Position numbers and translations under genes: made by a program. Positions 54,608-64,000 of a DNA stretch of 64,000 nt are shown one piece after another (within the stretch, counting starts at the first letter, position 1; every line of letters begins with the position of its first letter). Below the pieces are notes generated by a model. The model was given only the letters and a program-made list of their open reading frames with translations, searched no databases and had not been told where the DNA came from. The DNA comes from Ichthyophis bannanicus (Eukaryota; Chordata; Amphibia; Gymnophiona; Ichthyophiidae): positions 329,300,297-329,364,296 of the forward strand of contig CM066040.1 of NCBI GenBank assembly GCA_033557465.1, read 5' to 3'.

Positions 54608-54835
54608 TGTAAACGAGGACTAACTCGACTAGGCCCCAAATGCAAATTGGATATAATCAGTGAGGTAGAAGAAACAGCTGCAGATAAGCAAATTTATACA
54701 CCTATGACTTATCCAGGATATGCAGACTTGGAACTGTCAGATTCAGAAACAGACAGCGGATCGGGATCAATAATATCGATTGGAATAGAACCAAAATCAG
54801 CTATACATGAAACCATACATGAAACAGGATTATAA
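54608..54835 (+). CDS. Short ORF open from LTR base 1 (3' end of an accessory gene?)
   Basis: 75 codons plus stop, starting TGT AAA CGA. It contains an acidic serine tract (ELSDSETDSGSGSIIS) and ends HETIHETGL. It lacks MDCSL. In a full provirus it would be the 3' end of a gene entering the LTR from upstream, as nef or bel genes do. At this length chance is not excluded, but the frame position matches the four longer examples. Confidence 0.45.
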   Translation, partial: CKRGLTRLGPKCKLDIISEVEETAADKQIYTPMTYPGYADLELSDSETDSGSGSIISIGIEPKSAIHETIHETGL

Positions 54836-55541
54836 AAATCTAGCTTGCTGTAGGCCTAGAAAATACAGGTCTGAATTACATTTAAAACTATCCCTTTAAA
54901 GAGCATTTTTGCTTTTGCTAGGACATTGCATTTAGTAATTGAAGCTTGTGTGATTAGCAAATAGAGTTTGTGTAACAATAGATATTAGGTCAGATTGTAG
55001 TTCCTTAATTAAATAGAACAGAGGGTGAAGTTGCTCATCCTGCAAGCGGATAGGCTAAAGTAGTTACTAGGTCAGGTTGTGCTGCTCTTAGCAAGATAAC
55101 GGATATGGCTTAATAGAAAATCAGCAAAATACAATAAGTCACTAATTAGCTTCTACTAAAAAGTAAAATCACAGCAACACTTATTGAATTTAGTGAACAT
55201 AGTCATGAGACATAACTTCTGCTTTTTATATAATAATGTTGTCTATGTTAGCAAAATTTATGTACACGTGGAATTTGGAAAGTACCAGATGTAATTAAAG
55301 ATTAACTGAATCAGCTGATATCTCCCAATAAAAGCCAGAGCCCTACAGGACCATCTTTGAAGAGGCGGAATGGATATGTCAAATTAGACTCCATGCGTTT
55401 CTTCCCTATAGAGCTCAATAGAGATTAATTAATGAATTAATTGTGTCGTGTCTTTCTTTCCTGTTGAATGGTACAGGGAAATATAAGAACCCAGGTATTT
55501 TGTGTGTGGGATTCCAGACCCCAGAAGGGTAAGAGTCAACA
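54608..55541 (+). mobile_element. Solo LTR (934 bp) in CR1 ORF2, 5-bp target duplication
   Basis: Begins TGTAAACGAGGAC and ends GGGTAAGAGTCAACA. It is flanked by attat (54603-54607 and 55542-55546). Removing it restores CR1 alignment across the LGVI-I-SDDL region, which fixes the ends. TATA-like tttttatataataatg lies near 55224, and AATAAA near 55327 is followed by a U5-like segment. A short reading frame is open from base 1 (next entry). Its sequence and 5-bp duplication separate it from the 4-bp MDCSL LTRs. Confidence 0.9.
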
Positions 55542-56325
55542 ATTATCTCTGATGATCTCAAGGTGGCAAAGCAGTGCGACAAGGCGGTGGCAATAGCCAG
55601 GAGGATGTTGGGCTGCATACAAAGAGGGATTACCAGCAGAAAGTAAGAGGTACTTATGCCACTGTACAAGTCACTGGTGAGGCCTCACTTGGAATACTGT
55701 GTTCAGTTTTGGAGACCATATCTTGCAAAAGATGTAAAAAGACTGCAAACTGTTCAGAGGAAGGCGACCAAAATGATTTGGAGCCTGCATCAGAAGTCTT
55801 ATGAGAAGAGACTTGAAGACCTAAATATGTACACTTTGGAGGAAAGGAGGGACAGGGGAGATATGATTCAGACCTTTAAATACTTAAAGAGAAATGATGA
55901 ACAAACCTCTTCCAAAGACGGGGAAGCTGTAAAACTAGAGGGCATAACATGAAGCTGCAAGGTGGTAAATTGAAAGGCAATGTCAGGAAATACTTTTTCA
56001 CTGAAAGGGTGCTAGATGCTTGGAATGCCCTGCCGATGGAAGTGGTGGGGGGCAAACATGGTGACGGAATTCAAAACGGCATGGGACAAACACAGTGGAT
56101 CCCTTTACAGCAACAGGATAAAAACAAAATAAACTGAAACATATAACTTCTGAACCATCTAACGTCTCAACAAATAGGGGTGTCCTACATGGAGAGGTGG
56201 GTTCACCCCCAAACAAAGACATGGAGAGGTGTGGCCTGCACCTACTCTTGCCATCTTCCTGGGCAGACTAGATGGACCATGCTGGTCTTTATCTGCCGTC
56301 ATCTACTATGTTACTATGACAGCCC

Positions 56326-57179
56326 ATTTTTAATATATAATTTTTCAATAAGTAGTATTTGTGTTATATTTTTCATTTTCTAAATTGTTTGATTGGACTT
56401 AACGTTACTTTCCTGAAGAGCTGGTTTGGAAGTGACAGTCAGCAATGTGCGTGGTTCTGTTTTGGAGAGGAGCCAGTTGGGGCTAGTAATCTGACAGGAG
56501 AATGAGGAAGATCTACATCGGAACCTCACCTCTCTGCTGAATTTTGGAACATTTTTGCTTGCTAGATACAGCTTTAAGGGCAGACATATTTTTTTTAATT
56601 TTATATTTTTCATCGGTTATCACTTTTTATTATTCTTTGAACTTGGTCCTCCCCTTTTTTATATTTTCCCAAGAAATACCTTTACCCCTACACAATTTGT
56701 TTTTTTACTTCAGTTGTTCCCTATGTTTACAATGTGTGATGTTCGATCACAGAGCGTTGGATTGAAGAAGTGTGTTCATTGTGACAGGTGATGCTTTCTT
56801 TTACACACTACACCCATTTGGTTCACTTCTTAATTATTTTTGTTTTCTCACTGTGCATTTTCCACTATACATTATATATATATGACTCTTCGGCTTGGAA
56901 ACTTCCTTTCAATTGAAAGGAAGTTCTGGAACAAGGGGGAATAATTTTATGCTCCTTGATCCTACACATCTGGAAAAATTTACGATTAATAAAGAGTCAT
57001 CAACTTAGTACTGAGGCAGCTCTAGAATAATGTGGGATGCAGGGTAATTGTTCAATGAGTACTGCAAATTTATCGGATGGTTATCCTAATTACTTTTATT
57101 ATTTCATACTTGGTGTACTTTCTTCCCCTTGAAGTAAACTGCAATTTGGCATGTTCCCTAAAGATTTTTTATATCAAAA
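56326..57179. other. Mostly unassigned, possible DIRS F 5' region
   Basis: Around 56724-56790 a frame reads GLKKCVHCDR, similar to the FKKCSKC start of the DIRS gag proteins. The preceding T-rich sequence resembles the DIRS A leader. This may be the decayed 5' end of DIRS F, but the rest of gag and most of RT are missing. A (ta)n run lies at about 56873-56881. Confidence 0.35.
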
Positions 57180-57656
57180 ATTTTTCCGTTAAAAAAAAAT
57201 CAGTTAACAAACCAGCTGAGCAGTGTACTTCATCCTCATGAATGGTCTCTTGATCCGACTGTGCTATACTCCCTGTTTCAAAAATGGGGAATTCCTCAAG
57301 TTGGTCTTGTGGCCCCTGAGTACAATGCAGAGCTTCTTTTCTTTTGCTCCATTCTACCATTAATCCACGGAATAGCACCAGATGCTGTAGTGGTTCAATG
57401 GATTGCAATGTTTCTCTGTGCTTACCCTCTAGTTCCTCTCATATTGAGACTGTTTCACAAGTTCCAACAAAGCTGAGCCATCATGATTCCAACAGTATTG
57501 AACTAGCCTTGGCAAAACCGGTTTCCGCTTCTTTGGAGATTGGCATTCCTTCCTCCTTGCAATCCATGCCAATTCCCAGAGTTGATAACTCAGCAAGAGG
57601 GCTGTCTCCTTCATCCAGACTTGAAGTGTCTAGCTCTCACAGCCTGACAATTGAAA
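57180..57656 (+). pseudogene. DIRS F fragment, end of RNase H region
   Basis: A decayed match to the DIRS A segment VLLPHEWSLHSYQ...: here VLHPHEWSLDPTVLYSLFQK and WGIPQVGLVAPEYNAELLFF, then AYPLVPLILRLFHKFQ in line with the 'PIPLIPKTLFKLQRD' block. It is followed by a degraded linker to the recombinase. It stops at the tail of the L2 inserted at 57657 and resumes near 60620. Confidence 0.7.
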
Positions 57657-58945
57657 CTTTATTTATTTATTTATTTACAGTCTCTTTTATACCGCACTAT
57701 TCAGCATCAGTGCGGTTTCCATTTAACAACTTACACATCTCAGAATATGATTTGTGTTTACATTGAACAAGGTAAATAGAACTTGGATAACCAGGTGTAA
57801 CAAGGTAGTTGAACTTGGAAAACAAGGGGTTAACTATGTACCTCAGTATGACGAAATAGGCATCACATCTCTAATCGTAGTCGTATTTGGTTATGTAGTA
57901 GGGCTTGCTGAATAGTGTCGTCTAAGTTGTGGATGAGGGTATTAAGGTGTCTAGGGTGTAGTATAGGAGGAAGAGATGGTGCTTCAATGCCTTTCTAAAC
58001 TGTGTTAGGTCAGGGATTGCTCGTATGCTGGGAGGTAAGGCATTCCAGCATCTTGGCGCGCAGAATTTGAAGGCTCTGTTTACCGTTGAACATGTGCATA
58101 GGGTTATTGCTTTCGGGACAATCAAAGAATTAACTGCTGTAGATCTTCTGGATCTATTGGGGGGTGTGACCTGGATAAGTTCTGCTAGTGATGTGGATGA
58201 GAGCCCATTGATAGCCTTGAATGCTAGTAATAAGATTTTGTATGTGAGTCTGCCGCGTATTGGGAGCCAGTGTAGGTGCATCAGGATGGGAGTAACGTGG
58301 TCTTTCCTGGATGCTCCATGGAGAACTCTTGCCGCGGCATTCATGGCTAGTTGCAGCGGGTTCACCGTGGATTGAGGGAGTCCATGCAGAATTGAGTTTG
58401 CATAATTCAGATGTGGTATAATTAGTGCCTGATAGATTGTTCTGAAGTCATCTGGTGTTAGCAAGGATCTTAGGTACCTGAGAGACCGGATCTTGTGATA
58501 TACCGCTCTAACTGTGTTGCCTATGTGCGTCTTCATGTCTAGGCGTTGGTCGAGTGTGACTCCTAGATACTTGATCGTGGGTTTGGACTGGAGTACTGCT
58601 TCTTCGACATTTAGAGAGGGCGGTATGGAGAAGTTTTGATTCCTTGTAATGAACAGGACCTCTGTTTTCTTGTGCTGGATCCTAAGGTTCTGAGTTTGTA
58701 GCCAGGTGGATACTGCATTAAAGCAGTTTGTTAGTGGAGAGAGGTCGGTGTTTTCAGTTGAGAAAGGCATGTATAGCAGTACGTCGTCTGCATAGATCAC
58801 ACAGTTAACGTTGAAGGAACGGATCAGGTTACAGATGGGCTGCATGTATATATTAAACATGAGGGCGGAGAGGGAGGATCCTTGTGGAACACCCTGCATC
58901 TGAAAAGTCTTTAGTATTGGCACTTGGTATACAACAGCCAATTTA
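57657..58945 (-). pseudogene. 5'-truncated L2-type LINE, open frame over the RT C-terminal half
   Basis: The minus-strand frame 58941-57922 (339 codons) runs through VPQGSSLSALMFNIYMQPIC, the catalytic CVIYADDVLLYMP, TIKYLGVTLDQRLDMKTHIG, HLHWLPIRGRLTYKILLLAF and CWNALPPSIRAIPDLTQF. It ends in a tail whose plus strand is (tttatttat)n at 57658-57676. No stops, so it is a fairly young but truncated copy. It is close in sequence to the host L2 at 27600. It sits in DIRS F. Confidence 0.88.
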
Positions 58946-58954
58946 GGACATATT

Positions 58955-60615
58955 AATAGCTGCTAGAAAGCTTTTTACTAGAAGAACATAATGTTTTCAA
59001 ATACATAGCAGCATAGTATATGATGGCAGATAAAGACCAGTGTGATCCATCTAGTCTGCCCAGCAAGGCGGCAAGAGTAGGTGCACCTGCCGCTCCGTGC
59101 AGGTCATCCCTCCCCATGCCTTTGTTTAGGGGTGTACCCACTGCTCTGTGTAGGTCACCGCTGTTTGTCACCTTCCTCTGAACTGCTTTCAGCCTTTTTA
59201 TATCCTTTGCGAGATATGGTCTCCAAAACAACACAATATTCCAAGTGAGGCTTCACCAGTGACTTCTAAAGTGGCATTAGTACCTCTTCCTTTCTGCTGG
59301 TAATTCCTTTCTTATGCAACCCAGCGTCCTTGTGGATTTCGCCACTGCCTTATCACACTGTTTCACAATCTTGAGACCCTCAGAAACAATCACTCTGAGG
59401 TCCTTCTCCTGGTCCGTGCATGCCATCTTCTCACCCCCTATTGCATACAATTCCCTTGGATTTCTGTTTCCCAAGTACATGACACTGCACTTCTTCACAT
59501 TAAATCTTAACTGCCAAGCATTAGACCATTCTTCCAGCTTTTGTAGATCTTTCCTCATGTTATCCATTCCCTCAGGAGAGTCCACTGTTGAAAATTTTCG
59601 TGTCATCTGCAAAAAGACAGACTCTTCCATTCAGTCTTTCAGCAATATCACTCACAAATATATTGAACAGTACCGGTCCCAGGACCGAACTTTGGGGCAC
59701 ACGGCTAATCACCTTCCTTTCATCTGAGTGAGTTCGTTTACCATCACCTTCTGTTGTCTGTCAGTCAATCAATTTCTGATCCAGTTCACCATCTTGGGAC
59801 CCATTCCCAAGTGTTGAGTTTATTGATAAGCCTCCTATGAGGAACATTATCAAAGGCTTTGCTGAAATCTAGGTAGATCACATCCATCGCATGCCCTTGA
59901 TTTAGTTCTCTGGTCACCCAGTCAAAGAACACAATCAGATTTGTTTGGCAAGATCATCCTTTGGTAAAACCATGTTGCCTCGGATCATGCAACCTGTTGG
60001 TTTCGAGGAAGTCCACTATTCACTCTTTCAGGAGCATCACCATTACTTTTCCCGCCACCGAGATGAGGCTTACTGGCCTGTAGTTGCCACTTCTTACCAA
60101 CTACCACTTTTGTGAAGAGGTAGTACATCAGCCCTTCTCCAATCCTGTGGAACTTCTCCTGTCTCCAAGGATCTATTAAAAACATCCTTTAACAGCCCTG
60201 CAAGAACCTCACTGATCTCTTTCAGTATTCTGGTCCCATAGACTTGTCCACTTTCAGTTTTGCAAGCTGTTCTAACACATCTTTTGTGAATGGTGTAGTA
60301 TCTTTTCCATTTCCATTTGTATATTTGTCAGTCACAGATGGTCCTTCTCCAGGATTTTCTCTAGTAAAAACAGAGCAGAAGTATTTGTTTAGCATTTTCG
60401 TTTTTTCAATGTTACTTTCCACAAATCCGTTCCCAGCACTTTTGAGTCCTGCAAGTGCACCTCTGATTTAATTTTCCTCTTCTTCCGAATATACTTGAAA
60501 AACGTTTTGTCGCCACACTTCCCATCTTTAGCCATCTTTTCTTCTGCCTTTGAATGGAGAAGATTTTCACTATGCTTCTCTGATAGTGGCCATGCCACCA
60601 TTACATGCGCTCCTT
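58955..60615 (-). pseudogene. CR1-type LINE, RT region with 3' rearrangement
   Basis: Minus strand: 60601-60389 gives EEKMAKDGKCGDKTFFKYIR; 60422-60222 gives MLNKYFCSVFTRENPGEG and LEQLAKLKVDKSMGPEY; 59630-59277 gives KDLQKLEEWSNAWQLRFNVK and EKDLRVIVSEGLKIVKQCDK. The WRPYLAKDIKRLKAVQRK block near 59220 is followed directly by the CR1 3' tail (59010-59110), skipping the usual C-terminal coding region, so it has an internal deletion. Stops and frameshifts throughout. Same subfamily as 51440-56325. Confidence 0.82.
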
Positions 60616-62000
60616 CAACCGTACTACAGTATCTCTATCATATATTGTTTTAGTCATCAAACTTCCTCAATAGGAGAACATCTCGATTCCTTATCAATTT
60701 ACCATGACTTGTAGATGACCTTCCAGTGGCACAGGCTTTTATACTCCACCATTTCATGAAAGGGCTTTTCTTGTCAAACCTCCTCTCCAGAAGCCCCTTT
60801 TCCATGGGACTAACTTGGTCCTCACATCTCCTATAACTTGTTTTGCTCAAGCTTCTTGTGTGGATAGTTCTCTTCCTAGTAGCAATTTCTTCAGCTAGAA
60901 GAGTGAGCACATTTCAAGTGTTAGTGACATAGACATATGAACCTTACACTCAATTCCATCATCATAAGGTCATATTAGGGACACATTCTAGCTTCTTATC
61001 TAAAGTAGTCATGCTTTTCCATCTCAGTGAGGAAATAGTATTTCCCACTTTCTGTCCAAAGTCTTACACAAACCTTCAAAAAAATCCCCTTCATACTATA
61101 AATGGGCTTTGACCTATTATTTGAAAAAGCCTGAATATTTTCAGAAGACCATTTAACTTTGTCCCCTTTATTTGTGTGTATTTTTTCTATACCGCTGTTT
61201 CGAAATAGATCTGTATTCAGTACCTTTACAAATAAGCAAATGTTCCTCTTAGTTCCAAGGTCAAGTCTCACCAGATCATATCTCCTGCAGCAACAGTGGC
61301 CCTCCTAAAATCGGCCTCAATAGAAATGTTATGTAAAGCAGCTACCTGGTCTTCTCTTCATATCTTTGCTACTTATTACTGTGTAAACAAGGGGTGTTCA
61401 ACGCAGTCCTCAGGACACAACCAGCAAGGTTTTCAGGATAGCCAGAATGAATTAGCATGAGAGAGATTTGTATTTATAATCTCCATTGTATGCAGATTAT
61501 CTTTCATGCATATTCATTGTGACTATCCTGAAAACCTGATTAGCTAGTTGTGTCTTGATGATTGGGTTGAGAATCCCTAGCCTAGGCTGAGCTGAGCAGT
61601 CTGTCTTTTCTTGCATTCAACTCTCTTAATTGATTATGCGGGATGCTCTTAAGACGCAGTTAAGTGACATGCAACAAGAGCAGCCCTAAGCTTTGGAGTC
61701 ACCCACTTGTGTGCCTGCCCTGGTTCTGGGTGCCAATGAAAAAAACAATGTTGCTCACCTGTTGCGGTGTTTTTCTGTAGACAGCAGGATTGATAAGGCA
61801 CACAGTCCCTCCCACCTCCCTGAAAGTTGCATTTCATTGAGCTTTGCAACCAACTGAGGAGCTGAGTGGAAGGCATGGAGAGGGTTGCGCATACTCGGAA
61901 CTTTACACTTAAGTTTTAAGCAGAGAGAGAGCAGATTTATCCTGGTACAGTTGGATGATGATATCCACTTATGTGCCTTATCAATCCTGCTGGGAGTGAC
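60616..62000 (+). pseudogene. DIRS F continued: recombinase and terminal region
   Basis: Reads HHFMKGLFLSN near 60750, IVLFLVAISSARRVSTFQVL (catalytic SARR) near 60865-60925 and HSSFLSKVVMLFHLSEE near 60990. ALLKSASIEMLCKAATWSSL and HIFATYYCVN lie near 61300-61385, where the tyrosine region aligns with DIRS A. The terminal region has ttgctcacctgttgcggtg near 61751 and ccttatcaatcctgctggga near 61976, the decayed inverted ends. Many stops. A hAT-like miniature element is inserted at 61388-61580. Confidence 0.75.
61388..61580. mobile_element. Diverged hAT-like miniature element
   Basis: About 193 bp with inverted ends (ggggtgttcaacgcagtcct against the complement of attgggttgagaatcccta) and inner arms caaggttttcaggatag and ctatcctgaaaacctg. 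It is the same family as 51106-51300 but older. I cannot see a clean 8-bp duplication. Confidence 0.7.
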
Positions 62001-62199
62001 AATTTCAGCAGCTGAACATCGAGCGGATTACTGAAGCAGCCGACCTCTGATACAGAGATAATAAATCTCGGTGTTGAGTTGGAATTCATAATGCAGCAGC
62101 ATATTTGTTCAAAAATGCTGAATTGATGAGATAATATACTGTATGAATGCCGTGGCTTGAAATGACTACGCTTTTTTACAAGTGAAATCATTAGCATGT

Positions 62200-63999
62200 T
62201 ATAAATTATTTTTTTTTTATTTTTTTTTTTATAAACTTTATTTATGGTTCCACAGCACATAACAGGCAAGACAAAAGCAAATAACAAAAGCTCCAGCGGG
62301 GTGTACTCTGATCCCCGCTGCAGGGCAACAGTTACAAAAGCCCATAAATACAATAACCAGCAAACAAACAACAATTAGAACCTAGATTTTCTGCTTTTTC
62401 TGAAACTACACCCCCCCATACCCCCCCCTTCTATCCCCCCTCCCCCACCCCAGTAGCATGCCACAAGAAACAAATTACCCAAATCCAGGAAATTTACCAC
62501 CAGAGGAAGTATCAAACTCAGTCCCTTGAGCCTAAGGCTACACCCAAACCCTAAAGACCCACTTGCAATATTGCATTCCTACAGTAGGGGCCCAGCTGCT
62601 GTATGTAGGGTTCCCAAACAAGCATGAAGGTGGTCCAGCGTTTTACATGACTTCTAGCCCGCCAGCACTCCGCCAACATCAGCTGGTGGAAACTATTGCG
62701 CCACTCCAGGAAGGTCGGTGGAAGTTGTTCCCGCCAGTGATGTAGGATGGGACCCTTCCCCACCAAGCACGCCTTCCGCACCAGAAGGCGGGGGCCCCTA
62801 CCACTAGGGCAAGACTGTAACAAATGGTCCACCACTACAAAGGAGCCCGACCACGGAAAACGTTGTTGCAACAGGTACCCTAAATAAAGGTGAATACGCC
62901 GCCAATAAGGGTGGATGCGCTTACATACCCACCACATATGGGCTAAGTCAGCCAAGGGTTCCGAGCATCTAGGACACGACCCATCCTGTGTCAAATGACT
63001 CCGCAGAGCCCGTCTAGGTGAAAAATGTACTCGGGTTAAAGCCTTGAACTGAATTTCCCGTCAGCGGGACCCCTCAACCAGCCGTACAATCCGGCCCAAA
63101 GCCTTTCGGATGGATCCCACCGGTATCTCTGACCCCAGCTCCCGTGCCCAGGCCTGCTCCACGGTATCATATCTCGGTGCCGCTCGGAGGCTCACAAGCC
63201 GCTTCTTCAATCCGGCAATCGAGGGCGGAAGGTCCTCCCCAAGGCCAAAAAATTCTATAAGCTGCGCGGAACGCTCCACCGCAAGCTCTTCCCTAGATAG
63301 AGAGGCCACGTAGTGAGAGAGTTGTAAATATGTAAAATAATGAGAAGGCTGCAATTCATATTCAATACTCAGTTCCCGGAACGTCTTGCAAGCCCCCGTC
63401 AAGCCTACCGTGTGTCCTAGGGTACGTATCCCCTTCTCCCGCCACCGAGAAAAGCCAACTGTCTCAGACCCTGGCGAGAAGTTAGCATTCCCCCTTAAAG
63501 GCAACCAACACGAAACTCGCCAATCTCGGTTCCAATAACTATTCAATTGCTGCCAGGTGCGGCGAGCCGCCGATACCAGCAAACTTCGTTTGGCACCAAC
63601 TGGAAATTGGGCATGGTCCGCATGCAGAACCCCCAACAGAGACAAAGGAGCCATCGCCGCCGATTCTAAACGTCGGGGTGTAAAAACACTAGTCCCTCCC
63701 AGCCAGTCCCCAATATGTCGTGCCTGGCAGGCCAGGGCATAAGACCATAAATCCGGGAGACCTATACCCCCATTACGCCAGGAACCAATCATTCGCGCCA
63801 TTGGAATGCGAGCACGGGCACCCTTCCATAAAAACCGCTGAATCTCAGATTCTATTTGACGAAGATCACGTTTCCACAGCCAAACCGGCAGGGTCTGCAG
63901 CCAATACAAAATTCGAGGGAGGATAACCATTTGCACAGCAGCTACCCTCCCCAACAATGACAGCGGGAGGGGCTGCCAGGCTCTCAGCTGAATTTTCAT
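62200..63999 (-). pseudogene. L1/Tx1-type LINE, C-terminal ORF2, runs off the window
   Basis: Minus strand. 63999-63061 (312 codons) starts inside ORF2: LPLSLLGRVAAVQMVILPRI, IQRFLWKGARARIPM, RNGGIGLPDLWSYALACQAR, the post-RT region typical of L1/Tx1 elements. A single TGA near 63061-63063 is followed in the same frame by QFKALTRVHFSPRRALRSHL and the cysteine-rich end CPRCSEPLADLAHMWWVC (62994-62551). A 3' UTR leads to AATAAA and an A-rich tail (complement of the T-run at 62206-62232). Apart from the one stop the frame is clean, so the copy is young. The endonuclease and RT core lie beyond the window. Confidence 0.85.
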
Positions 64000-64000
64000 G

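Larger units (their letters stand above)
51440..56325 (+). pseudogene. Long CR1-type LINE with ORF1 and ORF2
   Basis: ORF1 starts near 51445 (HSGFWKIVTCNAETSYTSRD). It is interrupted at 51692-51790 by a CR1 3'-tail fragment, then shows LLLGDSIIRGTNLG, the catalytic-serine block of the SGNH/esterase-like ORF1 of CR1/L2 elements. ORF2: endonuclease at 52450-53180 (KCWKAMSTNARSLANKVPDL, LGDFNLPDVDWITPS, STLDLVLTKSDSM); RT at 53200-54488 (MGQDGIHPRILKELREVL, VPQDWRMAKVV, YLDFSKAFDTVPHRRLVSKL, SGVSQGSVLGPALFNVFV, LFADDTKICN). A solo LTR intervenes at 54608-55541. The C-terminus ([39 protein letters not shown]) and CR1 3' end run to about 56325. Several stops (52551, 53176, 53919, 54486) inactivate it. 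Confidence 0.88.

Noticed and set aside
1..64000. Host protein-coding exons, tRNA or rRNA genes
   Set aside because: Every long open frame with recognisable motifs belongs to a transposable element; no cloverleaf or rRNA-like sequence was noticed. A genome annotation or RNA evidence could still reveal small exons.

Overview
This is a transposon-dense stretch of vertebrate nuclear DNA. I recognise no host exon, tRNA or rRNA gene and no CRISPR array. The mix of several DIRS tyrosine-recombinase retroelements, CR1 and L2-type LINEs, Penelope-like elements, an L1/Tx1-type LINE, hAT- and Harbinger-like miniature elements and a gamma-like endogenous retrovirus points to a large-genome tetrapod. An amphibian, possibly a caecilian, is the best guess; this is inference from element content only.

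Layout. 1-4.4 kb: decayed L2 and CR1 LINE pieces. 5.4-7.0 kb: a pyrimidine-rich degenerate minisatellite interrupted by a 1.26 kb, almost perfect inverted repeat (611-bp arms, 36-bp spacer). 7.05-14.3 kb: DIRS element A (gag, RT-RNase H, tyrosine recombinase). 14.35-17.4 kb: CR1, minus strand. 17.4-23.7 kb: DIRS B, with most of its recombinase lost. 23.7-27 kb: an L2 LINE holding two Harbinger-like miniature elements and a Penelope 3' fragment with 62-bp inverted ends. 27.5-31 kb: an L2 with a second L2 inserted in it. 32.4-42.4 kb: a 9,968-bp gammaretrovirus-like provirus on the minus strand with two LTRs, a tRNA-Gly-type primer site, a gag-pol UAG junction and only three in-frame stops. 42.4-51 kb: a minus-strand Penelope element split by DIRS C and by the provirus. 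51.1-56.3 kb: a hAT miniature element and a long CR1. 56.4-62 kb: a decayed DIRS (F) split by an L2 and a CR1. 62.2-64 kb: an L1/Tx1-like LINE running off the window.

The most unusual observation is a set of solo LTRs (9195-10792, 21776-23327, 44122-45395, 47626-49695) inserted in DIRS elements A, B and C. Each has TG...CA ends and a 4-bp target duplication, imperfect in the last case. Each carries a reading frame of about 300-340 codons that is open from the very first base of the LTR and ends in an acidic tail with the motif MDCSL. A fifth, unrelated solo LTR (54608-55541, 5-bp duplication) also has a frame open from base 1, but it is short and has a different end. This looks like a family of retroviruses whose 3' accessory gene runs deep into the LTR, comparable in layout to foamy virus bel genes, MMTV sag or lentiviral nef. 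I do not recognise the protein family.

The insertions also form a readable stratigraphy. The Penelope element was hit by DIRS C, which was hit by LTR D, which was hit by a smaller solo LTR; the provirus hit the same Penelope element separately.
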